DNA of 64,000 bases from NCBI GenBank assembly GCA_001600455.1, contig BCKC01000012.1, forward strand, positions 806,001 through 870,000, written 5' to 3'. Below the pieces are notes generated by a model that was not told where the DNA came from, made no database searches, and worked only from the letters and a program-made list of their open reading frames with translations. This document shows positions 11,414 to 22,306 of the stretch, in pieces. Source of the stretch: Endocalyx cinctus (taxonomy: Eukaryota > Ascomycota > Sordariomycetes > Amphisphaeriales > Apiosporaceae). Made by a program: the position numbers and the translations under genes. How positions within the stretch are numbered: position 1 is the first letter of the stretch; every line of letters starts with the position of its first letter.

Positions 11414-13112
11414 GTTGTGCGAGTTGACGTCTGACGGTTGGTTTGGCCGCGAGAATAGACTGAAGGGTTTCGTTACAGAATATATACCTATATATGTTAC
11501 ATTGATCCACTGCGGGGAGTGAGGGGGCCTGCTCAAGATGCTAGTTGAAAACCTACCCGTAACAACCTCTTGGCATGGTGGATAATTTCCGTTCTTGACG
11601 CCAGCCGGCAGTTATCACACTTGTATTTTTGAGTAGAAGGATCCAAAAACTTGCATATGCATGAGGTTACATTTACAGGAGTGGCGCCATCCGTTAAGCG
11701 ACTTGGCTACTTGGCAGGATTTCGAAGCGGCTTCCGCGTGTACACTATGAAGCTTCCACTACCCCTCACCGATTTTGTTACCTCTGTTCATGCCCCACGT
11801 CAGCTTCCCCATTGCGTTCCATGGCTGCAAGAACACCTTGCTGCTTGTTAAGATTATTGAAGTGGGGTATTTAAATTTGCTATGGCAAGGACACTTTCAA
11901 GGTTAACATGAATATCTCGAGCATTCGTAAATAAATAACAGTTAGTTATTATCATGGAACCAGAATTTATGACTGGACAGAAAAATTATAAAATAAAAGA
12001 AAGCTTGTTGTCACGGGAGGGCACAGTGCATATGTGGTATACATACTTTGAGTGGGACTGTACTCCAAGTGGGGCCAGCTGAAGGCTGGTGGCACCTGCC
12101 ACACAATGGTATAGTACCTTTTTTCTTCTTTAACTTTAGGATCTTCGATAAATATGTTGATTACTTCGAGCCTTTGACTTGATATATCGTGTGTGTGCCA
12201 TTACACTTGTAAGGATTTTAGTAGTATTTAAGAATGTTCTACTTATCAGAGTTGTGACAGAGAAGTGGGACTGAATGGGACCTTGGAATCGGAGACGTAA
12301 AATGAAGGGGTAGAATCAAGCTTGCTGACCCGGTCTGAGAGATTGAGTAATCCCGTAATTACGTATTACTATCTTAGGAAGCATTATAAATAAGATGCTG
12401 AGCTTCCGCTCGATTGATAAAAATAAATAGCTCCTTAAGCCCTAATTCAATGAAGTATTTACATAATACACTTGATATGATTGCCAAGCTCTCAATCCAC
12501 ATCCATAAGCTCTAATATTTTGACAGGTATCTGTAGCGAAAAGATGTGCGCTACGTACGATTTTCTTTACAATCTAACCAACACGAAGTATCAAATTCTT
12601 GTTATTTCATAGCTCAGCCTCTATCCCATCGAGAGTAATTCCAGTATTCCTCCAAAGTCGCCGTTCCTCGTAGAGACTGCAGTCTCCCCAGACGGGTTTA
12701 TTCCAGCCGGGGTCAAAAATCCAGGTGAGTTAATGCTTTCGGCTAAATATAAATAAAATTCTATGAAGTTAATCTTTTTAGTCGATAATATGTTAGTTTG
12801 TATTAATTAAAAATATTTAAAGATTGTATTATGATATAACTATATTTGTATGACAAAAAGAATGGAAAACGAAGAGAGTGTAGAAGATTTGGAAGTGGAG
12901 ATGATATAAATAGAAGAGAAGTGAGAAGTAAGACAGGCTAGTCAGTAAATTCTCAGTTCTCTGACCACTAACATCATCTCCCTAGTTATCGGCATGCCAT
13001 GTACCATTCGGAAATAGCGAACCCACACTTAAGCCTCCTTCATCAACCCCCCATCCTCCATCGCTACTAAATCTCGTTTATTGTTTCGTAGTGAACAGCC
13101 ATCTGTTATTAC
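11414..13112. other. intergenic, contains one copy of a dispersed repeat
   Basis: No supported gene between the hydrolase and the CHAT gene. Repeat copy A (12253-12525) lies here. The remainder is AT-rich and shows nothing recognisable. Confidence 0.6.
12253..12525 (+). repeat. dispersed repeat family 1, copy A (solo-LTR-like)
   Basis: It begins TGTGACAGAGAAGTGGGACT and ends TTTTGACA. Similar sequence recurs at 20327-20845 and, inverted, at 25264-25526. Shared landmarks in order are GTGGGACTGAATGGGACCTT, CTGAGAGATTGA, AATCCTGTAAT/AATCCCGTAAT, ATTACCAAGCTC/ATTGCCAAGCTC and AAGCTCTAA. TG...CA ends and a length near 270 bp fit a solo LTR, but no target duplication is obvious for this copy. Confidence 0.6.
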
Positions 13113-16100
13113 TCATAACCCTACATGAAAGAAGGCGGCCCAGATGAAAGGGTTACCTATATCTTGATCATACTTCTTTATCTTCTTCGGACAACCCCTG
13201 TGACCTACCGGATACCTGATACCCCATTCCCCTCTCAGCTCTGCCATTGCCTGGTTATCCAACAGTGGAGATATCTCTTCGAGAGCTCTTGCTCTATTTT
13301 CTAACGCGGAAATGTCAACTATGTTTTCGAGATCTGTCGACCGATTCATATTCGTGCTGTCGTCAAGGGATGGACCCCTGAGGCGTCGTGCAGCATTGTG
13401 CAGTCCCCAAGCAATGTCGCTCTCTTTGCTAATCCCTTGCTTGGCTACTGTATAGATTTCCCGAGCGACCTCGACCGAATACCGGTCCGACACCTCCCAG
13501 AATGATCCGACAACGTGCTGGAAACCTGCCAACTGGAACGCGGATACTAAATGAATAGATTCATCCAGCAGCTTCGCATCCTTACTCTCTCCCGTCGAAC
13601 AGGCGGATAGATACGCTAGCCATGGCATATTATCCTGTAGGTTGAGATCGAAGAGATTTTCAACTGTTAGGGGATCTTGTTTCCAGTCTTTGAGACAGAG
13701 ACAACTTTGGTACGGGTTGCACAAGTCGGATTTGCCATGTCCGGCGAAGTGAAAAATGTGGCACGATGGAAGTAAACGGATAATGTCTTTCTTTTCGGGC
13801 TCCTCTCGCACATCGACGTTAAACGAAGGCTCCAAAACGTCCTTAATAGCCTCGACTTCCGCTTTCGTGAATGGTAGTCCAGGCTGTCCCTGAGTGAACT
13901 CCATAGACGTCAACAGAACCCGTGTTTTGCTGACGGGATGAGGTGGGTTCTCTCTATTTTTCTGAGCGTATCTAAGAGCTTTCACATTGGAACTATACGA
14001 TGAAATGACTCTGTCGATGACCGATTCATCTGAGCCCGGCATGTGCATGCCTGCAGCATGGATCGGTAATTGGCTCATAGCTCCTGTTGGGATCCACCAT
14101 ACACGAGGCCATTTTCCTTCCTGGTGGGCTTCGTTGAAACCAATGAAATTGAGAATGGGTTTTACTGTGGTCATCCACAGCCACGCAAGTATGACGAACA
14201 TGATAACTCTCTGTAAATCCGTTTCTTGGCGTGAAACCCAGCCCTCGCGAGCTTTTTGCAAACATCGGACCGCCGCGTTCAGTTGCTCTTCGTTGAGATA
14301 CTGAAGTGGCAGAACCTCCACCTTACCATCCTTTACGATAATCGCGTCGCACCTGAAACTGATGTTAATGACCACAATAGGTCCATCGCATAGCGGTTCA
14401 GCCAAATTTAACGATTCAGAAGGCTTGAAAAAAGTCTCAAAGCCGTCCTTTTTGCGGATTACACTCAGGATCTTGTCGACGTCCTGATTCAAGTCGTGAT
14501 TCTTCCCCATTTCAACAATAGGAACTTGCGTTGCCCGAGATAATCGTTCTTCTGTGGCCGAATTGAACTTCTGTAGCTCTTTTATCTTTATATCCAGTTC
14601 AGCGGCTAGATCAGGAAATTCTTTTCGAAGTTCGTCCAGAGATGAGCGGTTGTCTAATAGAAGGTAAGTTGCCATGACGCCACGCCCAAACTCCAAGAGC
14701 TCTAGTACTCTAGCGGCATCTTCCTTAGCCTGTAAAGCTGCTGCAGCTGCAAAGGTTGCCAAGCCTCGGAAATATCTTAGTGCGTACTGCTGATTTGATC
14801 GATTGAGTGCCCGGGAGCTGAAATTTAAAAGGACGTGAACTGCGCGTTTGGTAGCTTTCGCGAGTGCTTTCCAATCCATTGTCTCGCTAGTGAGGAATAT
14901 CGGGTTGGTCAAGTGCCTGGCGGCTTCGAGCTGAGCTGTCAGATCAATGGAGTCTCCATCAATGCAATGAAAGAATAAGCGCATAGCTTCCTCGATATCC
15001 TCTTTTCGGGATGGCTCGTACTCCCCCTTGTCTGTGAGAACTAGACCTAGCACATATTTTGCAGTAGATAATCCCTTATGCCAGTCTGGCATGGAGTTTA
15101 AGATCTTTCTTGCACAGACAACAGCCTCATCTATTATTGTCATGTTTTTCTGCTCCAAGAATAGCTTGCGCAGAAGCTGAATATATTCAAACCGGTCACT
15201 TAGAGTTTCAGGTTCCCTGTCGATATTTCGAGCGCTCTTGCTACAAAGAAATGAAGATCAGTACATATTGGAGAATAGATATGTGCTTAAAGGCTACGAT
15301 AATCAGTCAAAGAGATCCATATTAACTTGAATGGTTAATAACCACTTGATCTGATGGATAGCTTTGTGAAAATGAAAGTGGCTTTCAGGTCACCTACTAT
15401 ATTTCCAAGGCTCTCTGCCCGTCTTGTGGGTAGCTCTTTGGGTTGCTCTGGAACCGCAACAACAGGAGTTTGCCCAATTCTCGGTTTATGATCCTGGATC
15501 CATGCGCATCGTTTTTGATGTTCAGGCTTATGGCTTCCTCACATTCTTGAATTCCTCTTTGGAGATCAAGTGGATCCTGAAGACGCCGGAATGATTTTGC
15601 CAATGTCATGGCGAGATGTGCGACCGAACCAAGATATCCTAGCTGACTTTTACTGTCAAAATCTCAAGATTAGAATTAAAACGCATGAAATAGTTTTGAG
15701 GGCCTTAGAAGAAGGAAATATTAAGGCACACATACTCCATATTCTTGACGGCAAGCTCGGAGCATTTGAGAGCTTCATCAATGATTGTCTTGTCTTTTGT
15801 CACATCGTATTTCATAAGAAAAGCCTCTGCGAGCAGATGAAGCGCTTGCGCCTTTATTGAGGAATCTGTAACAGAATCGGCTAAAGTCATGCTTGTTGTT
15901 GCCACTTCGAGACTGTCTTTTAGACAGCACAGATCATAAGTGCGCTCGTACAAGACGTGATACAGCCAGAATATAGCTGCGTGGTTTTGTGGACCTGTCG
16001 AGTGGTCTTTTGGGATCTCCTTGATGATTTTTTGGATCCTAGAAATGGCATCTCGGATTTTATCATTGTCGGCTTGTGATGAAGTATAATATATCGCCTG

Positions 16101-16910
16101 ACAAAGAAGGGCCATCAGATCGTACTTTTTCCTTTTGACGAAAGGTGAGCTGTGATGTGCAAGAATATCTTGTATGAGATTCAGGTACTCCGTGTTATAC
16201 TCGTAGCTTCCTATGATATTAAATATATCTTTATAGCACCTCGCTAATACTTGCCCATTCTCAAGTCGCTGCTCACTATGTTCTGTGCCTTGTGTTTCGT
16301 CCCAGACACATTTCAAGACGTCAGTAGCACTCCACAAGTCATTGACATTGCCGGTCTTGGTAAATCGGTAATATACTGCGTCACTTATAGTTAGACAAGT
16401 TTACTAATCAAAACGTATCAAAAGCGAGATTCCAAAACACGCAGCATAATCGCCAAAAAGCTTCAGGGAATAAGAATACGGGAGCGAAACGACGTATAAT
16501 ATAGAAATAAACATGTCAATATACTCACAGGAATTTCCCAAAAAGCTCCTAAGCGTATATTTGAAAGGAAGTTTAGATAATACGGAGTGCTTCATGTCTT
16601 CCATCACGGACAGATTGCCCGCATCATCTCCTATAACGCTGATATAATCATCGCAGATTGGTATTGCTTCTTGTAGATACTGAATGCCTAAATCAAGATT
16701 ATCTGGAGAGGTTGATAGGCATGATCGCTGCACTAGAAGACATCCTAATGTACCTTTCATCAATGCTCCCGAGGCTGTGCTTCCAGAATCATACTGTTCC
16801 TTGAAGGACTGCTTTTGACGGCTAATAAAACTTTCTATAGCATCATCAGAAAGCATAAATGTAGGATCCACCATAATATTTGGGAGGATGAGTTGATCTG
16901 CGACTTCCAT
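13113..16910 (-). CDS. CHAT-domain caspase-fold protein with TPR-like N-terminal helices
   Basis: Four exons: 16910-16529, 16375-15732, 15642-15398 and 15240-13113. They sum to 1133 codons (1132 aa) with consistent phases. The first two thirds are helical and resemble degenerate TPR repeats (for example AQALHLLAEAFLMKYDVTKD and RALEIYKSARNIDRE). The C-terminal CHAT domain (caspase HetF associated with TPRs) has the catalytic His in HIFHFAGHGKSD (H925) and Cys in YLSACSTGE (C971), and ends with NPFIWAAFFHVG as fungal CHAT proteins do. The catalytic pair is intact, so it is probably an active cysteine protease. It lies 2 kb from, and divergent to, a gasdermin-like gene. Inference: the TPR part senses a partner and the CHAT part cleaves or otherwise activates that protein. 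No nucleotide-binding NLR domain is seen. Confidence 0.87.
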
Positions 16911-18875
16911 GATCTTTGGGTTGCGTTTGTGCGTGGGCTTGATCTCTGTCTTGAGTCAGATTTGTTCGACTAAAGTATTTCCGAGTATTACTGCGGCGAT
17001 CTGAATAGAATCGCGGAGATTCGAAAAATCGGTGAACTTGTGTACTGCAGGTGTTTCTGCAGTCCTATACGACAAGGGTAGTTGGGATGGCGAAGTGAAG
17101 TACAGAGAACTCGAGCTACTAGAAAGACAACTTTATGTTCTGAAAGATTTCGATGGTAATTGCATTGATTCTCGGTCTTTTATTCCCATCCATGCGACGA
17201 GGGTCTCTTCATATATACACATCATTTTACTTAAGATCCTAAAAAGGTAGCCGCAATAATTATCTAATCAACACCCTCGGCGTGTATACTCTAGAGAATA
17301 GACGCGCCTCTGGCGTACAATGTAATAATAAAGTCATATACCATTGGATTTTCTAATTTTCAATCTGTGAGATCTCAATGATATTCAAAACCACGGGAGT
17401 AAATATATCAAAGCATCGACGTGCCGAAGTCTCATCAGGTTCTTCTATTGAGTTTTATCTAGCTAGAACCTGCAATCGTTTCCCATCTAATTATTTTTTA
17501 TTACCTAATTTACATATCATAATTACGTTGTGCTATTTTTTATTTGATAAAGCATATATACACAGTGCCTTGGTTAACAACTACTTTAGTAAATAATTAT
17601 CTCCAACGACATATACTAAACCCCTCCACCATATACGAGTCATCGGTACCGAAAGGCTGATCTTCCCCTTTTTCACAAATTTCAGCTAAGCTCAAAGCTC
17701 AAACCTTTCTATAGGCATCACACTTACCTCCTTTTAGCCAACTACATAAACAGCTAGGTAGAAGCAGCATAGAAGGGCAAATCAGATCGATCGAACACAG
17801 TTTGTCAATGATAGTCGTAGTAATTACTACCACTCTTTTATAAATGCAAAGAAACTATGCAAAATACTACTGCAAAGACCGAAGAATGGCCGTTATCTAG
17901 AACTGAGATTGACCAATACCCTTGACAAGTAGAACCGGTGAGCAATCCAGAGAACGTCGTGTCAATCTCTACCACCACGTCCCTATTTTTCAAGCCAGGC
18001 TATGCAATCGTCCACACCTTTCCATATCAAAAAATAATTTCGGACTCCGGTTTTTCCAAGTGATCAACTACCGACATCAAACGGAGTAAGCTGTGGTGCA
18101 ACATGCCTTTACCGGTCAGACACTCCAACGAATAACCATCAATGACTAATTCTTACTACGGAAATGAGAAAAGTCCTGTGATGCACTTCGAGTTTCCAGA
18201 CGCCAAAATTTAGCATACAAAGGTGTACAATATTAAATACAATGATATGTTGTACCTGTATCATAAATGATCGGCGATTCTAATTAATAGCTAATTACTG
18301 ACCGCTACTTATTGAGTTTTTTATGTTGAATTTCTAGTTATTTTATAATACGTACCGGAATAGATATACACACCTGCAATGTATTAGTTATTTAAAGCTG
18401 AAATGCAACCCAACATGATGAGTCAGGTGGCAACGAGTACTACGATGCACTTTGCTATATAATTTAATCATGGGTGTCATTTACTCTAATATTGATTCGG
18501 AATGGCTCGGATTCAACGGGGAGCCCGGTAGTAGATACATATCTGATCAATATACATCGGGCTAGCCGATTCATAACTAAAAAGAATTTATATATGTATG
18601 GCGGAATTTGTTTGCCAGTAGAGAACTTGGAAGACACGATGCTACGTTGTAGTAATAATCTACTATCAATACGGATAATTGATTGCCCATATCAAGCAAT
18701 AAGATAGTATCATAACAAAAGAAAATTCCACACGCTCTACGAAATAAATATATAGATCTTCAAAGGTCTAATCCAAAATACTAATATATCTGCAATAAAG
18801 CTTATTTTATGTTTATATCCTCTTTTATATAGGTCCACTACTTTATAATTCTTGAGAGCCACCACTAATCCCAAT
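16911..18875. other. intergenic, shared upstream region of the CHAT and gasdermin-like genes
   Basis: About 2 kb of AT-rich DNA between divergent genes. Short frames at 17032-17250 and 17378-17596 lack domain signals. It should hold both promoters; I recognise no specific operator. Confidence 0.5.
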
Positions 18876-20041
18876 ATGGATCAGAAGAACACTAAAACAT
18901 ATCTTCTTTATTCACGAGGGTTGTTACCTGAAGACTTGACGCTTGGGAGTCTTTTTCTAGACCCAGTCAATCCACTCGACTCCGCTGAGAAGAAACGGTT
19001 CTCGGCTGGCTTCTCGTAAGTACTAGGTAATTAGTACAAGCTTATTGAGACCATCTTATGCTGACACAATTATCTCCTTATCTCTAAGTGAGGAAGTCTT
19101 GAAAAAATGGACAGGTACACCATACCTAGACGTTCCCTTTCATGTCAGTGTATCAGCGAAGCGAGATTGGCTCATTGGAGCTGGTCTCTCGAGTGCCATA
19201 TCATTGGATGTGGGACACCATTCGACTCTGGATGTGGTGATAAGTGGGCACCAAGGCCGTCGGATACAAATAAAATCGTACGCTCACATGATTAACACTG
19301 GCCTATGCACTCCTATCATACCCAGATTACTAGTGTGTTCTATATACCAACTATTCTAATTTCACTAGGCCAGAGACGTTTCTACGCGAGATGATCTTGA
19401 CATCTTTGCCAGCTAAAGGATGGATAACTAGTTGCCTATCAATTGCGCATCGAATGTCTTTGTGGGAAAAACTACGACGAGGCCAATTGAAGACCCCGCA
19501 AATCTGGATGTTGACAGGGATACAGTATATTTCCCAAGCAACTATAGGTGCAGCTACGGCGAGGGGTCACTCAGCTACACTTCATGTAGCTGCTCCTAGG
19601 ATTGAGCCAATCGCCATGGTGGTAAACCTTGAGAGCATTCAAACAGAATTCTCCCTGGCACGCGAAAATGTTGGAACCACGTTGCATGGCCATGAAGAAG
19701 AAAGAGTTTGGGCTGCTCAATTCTGTGCTCTGGACGTCAAGTATTCAAAGTCGATGCAAGGGATTGATGCTGACAAATTTTGGCAAAATATTCCGCTCGA
19801 CGAACCATTCGATCATGGAGACAGCGGTATTAAAGGGGGGGAGACTGACGATGATTCTGATGTGGCCAAATATGCGGAGATAGTGGGAGTTACATCGATG
19901 GACACCAAGGCTGAGCGTGGCGAAAATGATTTCGCTATTCTTGACGAAATGCTTCAGGTAGATTGGGACTTGCTTGACAGCTATCTCAAGGTGCATGACT
20001 CTGGATTGAATAAGTACCAGGATGAGCCATCATCAACGTAA
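18876..20041 (+). CDS. gasdermin-like pore-forming cell-death protein (putative)
   Basis: Three exons, 18876-19015, 19089-19277 and 19369-20041, sum to 334 codons (333 aa). Intron 1 has GTAAGT, a CTGAC branch-like site and CTAAG; intron 2 has GTACGC and CACTAG. The N-terminus has LYSRGLLPEDLTLGSLFLDP. A central segment, PQIWMLTGIQYISQATI, resembles the gasdermin strand motif whose animal form is LYVVTE-like. ERVWAAQFCALDVKY follows, then a low-complexity acidic tail (GGETDDDSDV). The size is a little above that of known fungal gasdermins (RCD-1 and HET-Q1 families). Those proteins lack the large animal C-terminal inhibitory domain and open membrane pores after neighbour-protease cleavage or allelic contact. 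The position between CHAT and C14 caspase-fold genes supports the call. I am assigning by pattern and context, without an alignment; it could be an unrelated beta-rich protein. Confidence 0.55.
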
Positions 20042-20326
20042 GAACCCGAAAAATCTCCATCATATCTGGAAAGTGGGTGGTATTTTCATATCGGTGAAAT
20101 TGATTATAGACGATTAGATACAATTAATATAATTTCTGATCGGCTTTAGTCGGTGAGAAGGATAGCACACGAAGGATACACATAGCTATATCATCTGATT
20201 GGTTGTTGCGGGAGTCATGATATATTATTGGAAGCGGCTTTCTGGAGCATCTAGAGTGAACCATATTTTATCCAACTACTATAAGGAGCAATATATCATG
20301 TATGCTTGCATTCCTGCTGTGGTACC

Positions 20327-20845
20327 TGTCACGGAGAAGTGGGACTGAATGGGACCTTGTTTCGGAGGTATAACATTAAGGGTAGATGTCACGGTATGGT
20401 AGGTTCCCATTTACCGTACGCATTCAACTGGTATATGCCCCACTAGTCATTCAATTAGTTAGTTTGATAGATAAGCTGATAAGGTATGGTGAATGCGCTA
20501 GAGCAATTATATAAGGAAGTCTCCGTACTAATTGCTCTTCCACTTACCTTACTTCTCCAGCTTGTTATTAATTGGAATTATCACATACTTCCTTCGATAT
20601 ACGCACCCGTGACTGCTAATCGTAACAGTAGATGTAATTTTCCTAAGCCAGTTTGAGAGATTGACCAATCCTGTAAATGTATATTATAAGCTCTGAGAGC
20701 GTTATCAATAGAGTACGAAGCTCCCGTAAAATTCATTGAATTATATAGTTTTTGAAGGCCTACTCCAATGAAATATTCATATAGTACACTTTATATGATT
20801 ACCAAGCTCCCACACCCACTCTATATTTAAGCTCTAAGACTTTCA
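20327..20845 (+). repeat. dispersed repeat family 1, copy B, interrupted
   Basis: It starts TGTCACGGAGAAGTGGGACT and matches copies A and C up to about 20381. After the solo LTR insertion it resumes at about 20637 with TTTGAGAGATTGACCAATCC and runs to the AAGCTCTAAGAC landmark. Its 3' end is uncertain by about 20 bp. Confidence 0.6.
20387..20627 (+). mobile_element. solo LTR of a Ty3/gypsy-type element, with 5-bp target duplication
   Basis: 241 bp beginning TGTCACGG and ending CTAATCGTAACA, flanked by perfect GTAGA direct repeats at 20382-20386 and 20628-20632. Its last 70 bp (CCAGCTTGTTATTAATTGG, then CCTTCGATATACGCACCCGT to the end) match the end of the chromovirus LTR at 61417-61907 with scattered differences; the upstream halves diverge. 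TG...CA termini plus a target duplication are diagnostic of LTR-retrotransposon integration followed by LTR-LTR recombination. Confidence 0.85.
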
Positions 20846-22306
20846 TAGTATCCTATTAGAACGATGCCTTATAATCTTCGTGGAGCACAATAATGGTTCG
20901 TTGATGAAAGTAGCACTCGTAACCACCTTACTTGCGTTATACATACCTAAATATGAAATAAGATATTGTTCAAAGCCTCATATAGGGCTAGATAAAGGGG
21001 GGTGTAATTAGATTATGGATGGTAGTGTAAGATCATTTCCAAAAGAAAAAAAATCAACCAGAGTTGCATTTGAAAAAAAAAAGAAAAAAAAACCAATGAA
21101 TTTCTGACAGGTTATCATCAGGGGTTTGGAGAATGTAGCATCGAAGTAGGCTACAATGGCCTACCAGTTTATGAATACATCCCAAGAGACAATACGTAGG
21201 ATCGGCTCTATATACTGGGCTCACCGAGTGTCCAACGTTCGGTAAATGGTGGCTTGAAGTGAGCCAGCCTACATTATGGTACCAATAAAACTTTTCCGCT
21301 GCAAATCTTTATTGGTTTACGTAGGAATGATAGGTAATACGTTGATAACTGCATTCCAGCTCTCGGTATCCACTTCTACGATGCAGGCTCCGCCTCAGAT
21401 ATAGTTCTTACGTCACATTCTCTATCAAGCACATGGAATTAAGCACTATATTTAATATATAAGCTAGTATACAACTAATGAGTCCGTTTGATCTCTATAA
21501 TGTCATAGATATTTCAGATAAGTGAATAATCTACTTCGTATGCTGAGCTTGATTTGACCTGTTCGACACTTCGTGAGCGCGGATTCACCCGAGCTTGCAA
21601 TGATGATTGCTACGATATGACATCACGGTTTATGTTCTCGTCCTTTGCTACCATCAGTGGTTTAACTACGTAGTTAATAATTAGGATGCATGCTTTGTAG
21701 GGGTGAGGGAAATGAGGGGTAGATGTCTGTTCCATGCTTGAATTAATACCCATTTTCCCTTCTCTATTCTGAGAATTGAAACAACTACGTGTATATATAC
21801 CTTGGTATTTCGAAGCACTCCTTCTACCTCGGAAACATTTCTTCAGGATCTAACCTAACTCATCTCTCCGGATTGAAGGACCTTGATATTTACCAATCTT
21901 ATTACGTCTAAGTACACAGCTCTGTACCTTTTTCAAACAATAATTATCCCTTAGCTTTTTCGAACTCGGGGTTTTATTTATTTCTTCTTGAGACGTGCGT
22001 AAGTAGTCAAATATTTCTCCTACTACCCATTCTCAAATAAACTATGGGGTACTCTATCTTAATCTTCTCAAAACAAAATTATTGGACTTAGGCTTTCTTT
22101 TCCTCTGACCCTTTTGCTGGCTGTTTCATGGTCTGTAGATAAAGTTTCGAGTTATGCCTAGTTCAAATACGTTCACCAACCCTCCTAGCACAGTTATAAA
22201 ATCGTATGCCATTGACTATACTATTAATATTTTTGAGAGGAACTAAGTATTGTTCTGATGAATCTTCTAGGCTAGAAAGAATTTTCCCCAAGGTTATTTC
22301 AGCAAA

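Larger units (their letters stand above)
20042..22306. other. intergenic with nested repeats
   Basis: It contains dispersed repeat copy B (20327-20845) with a solo LTR inserted (20387-20627). The rest, about 20850-22306, is AT-rich with an A-rich tract near 21045-21090. No gene is supported; the last few hundred bases should be the promoter of the C14 protease. Confidence 0.6.

Noticed and set aside
11414..11536. N-terminal 41-residue extension of the alpha/beta-hydrolase
   Set aside because: The extension is low in coding character and the internal Met at 11413 begins the typical family N-terminus.
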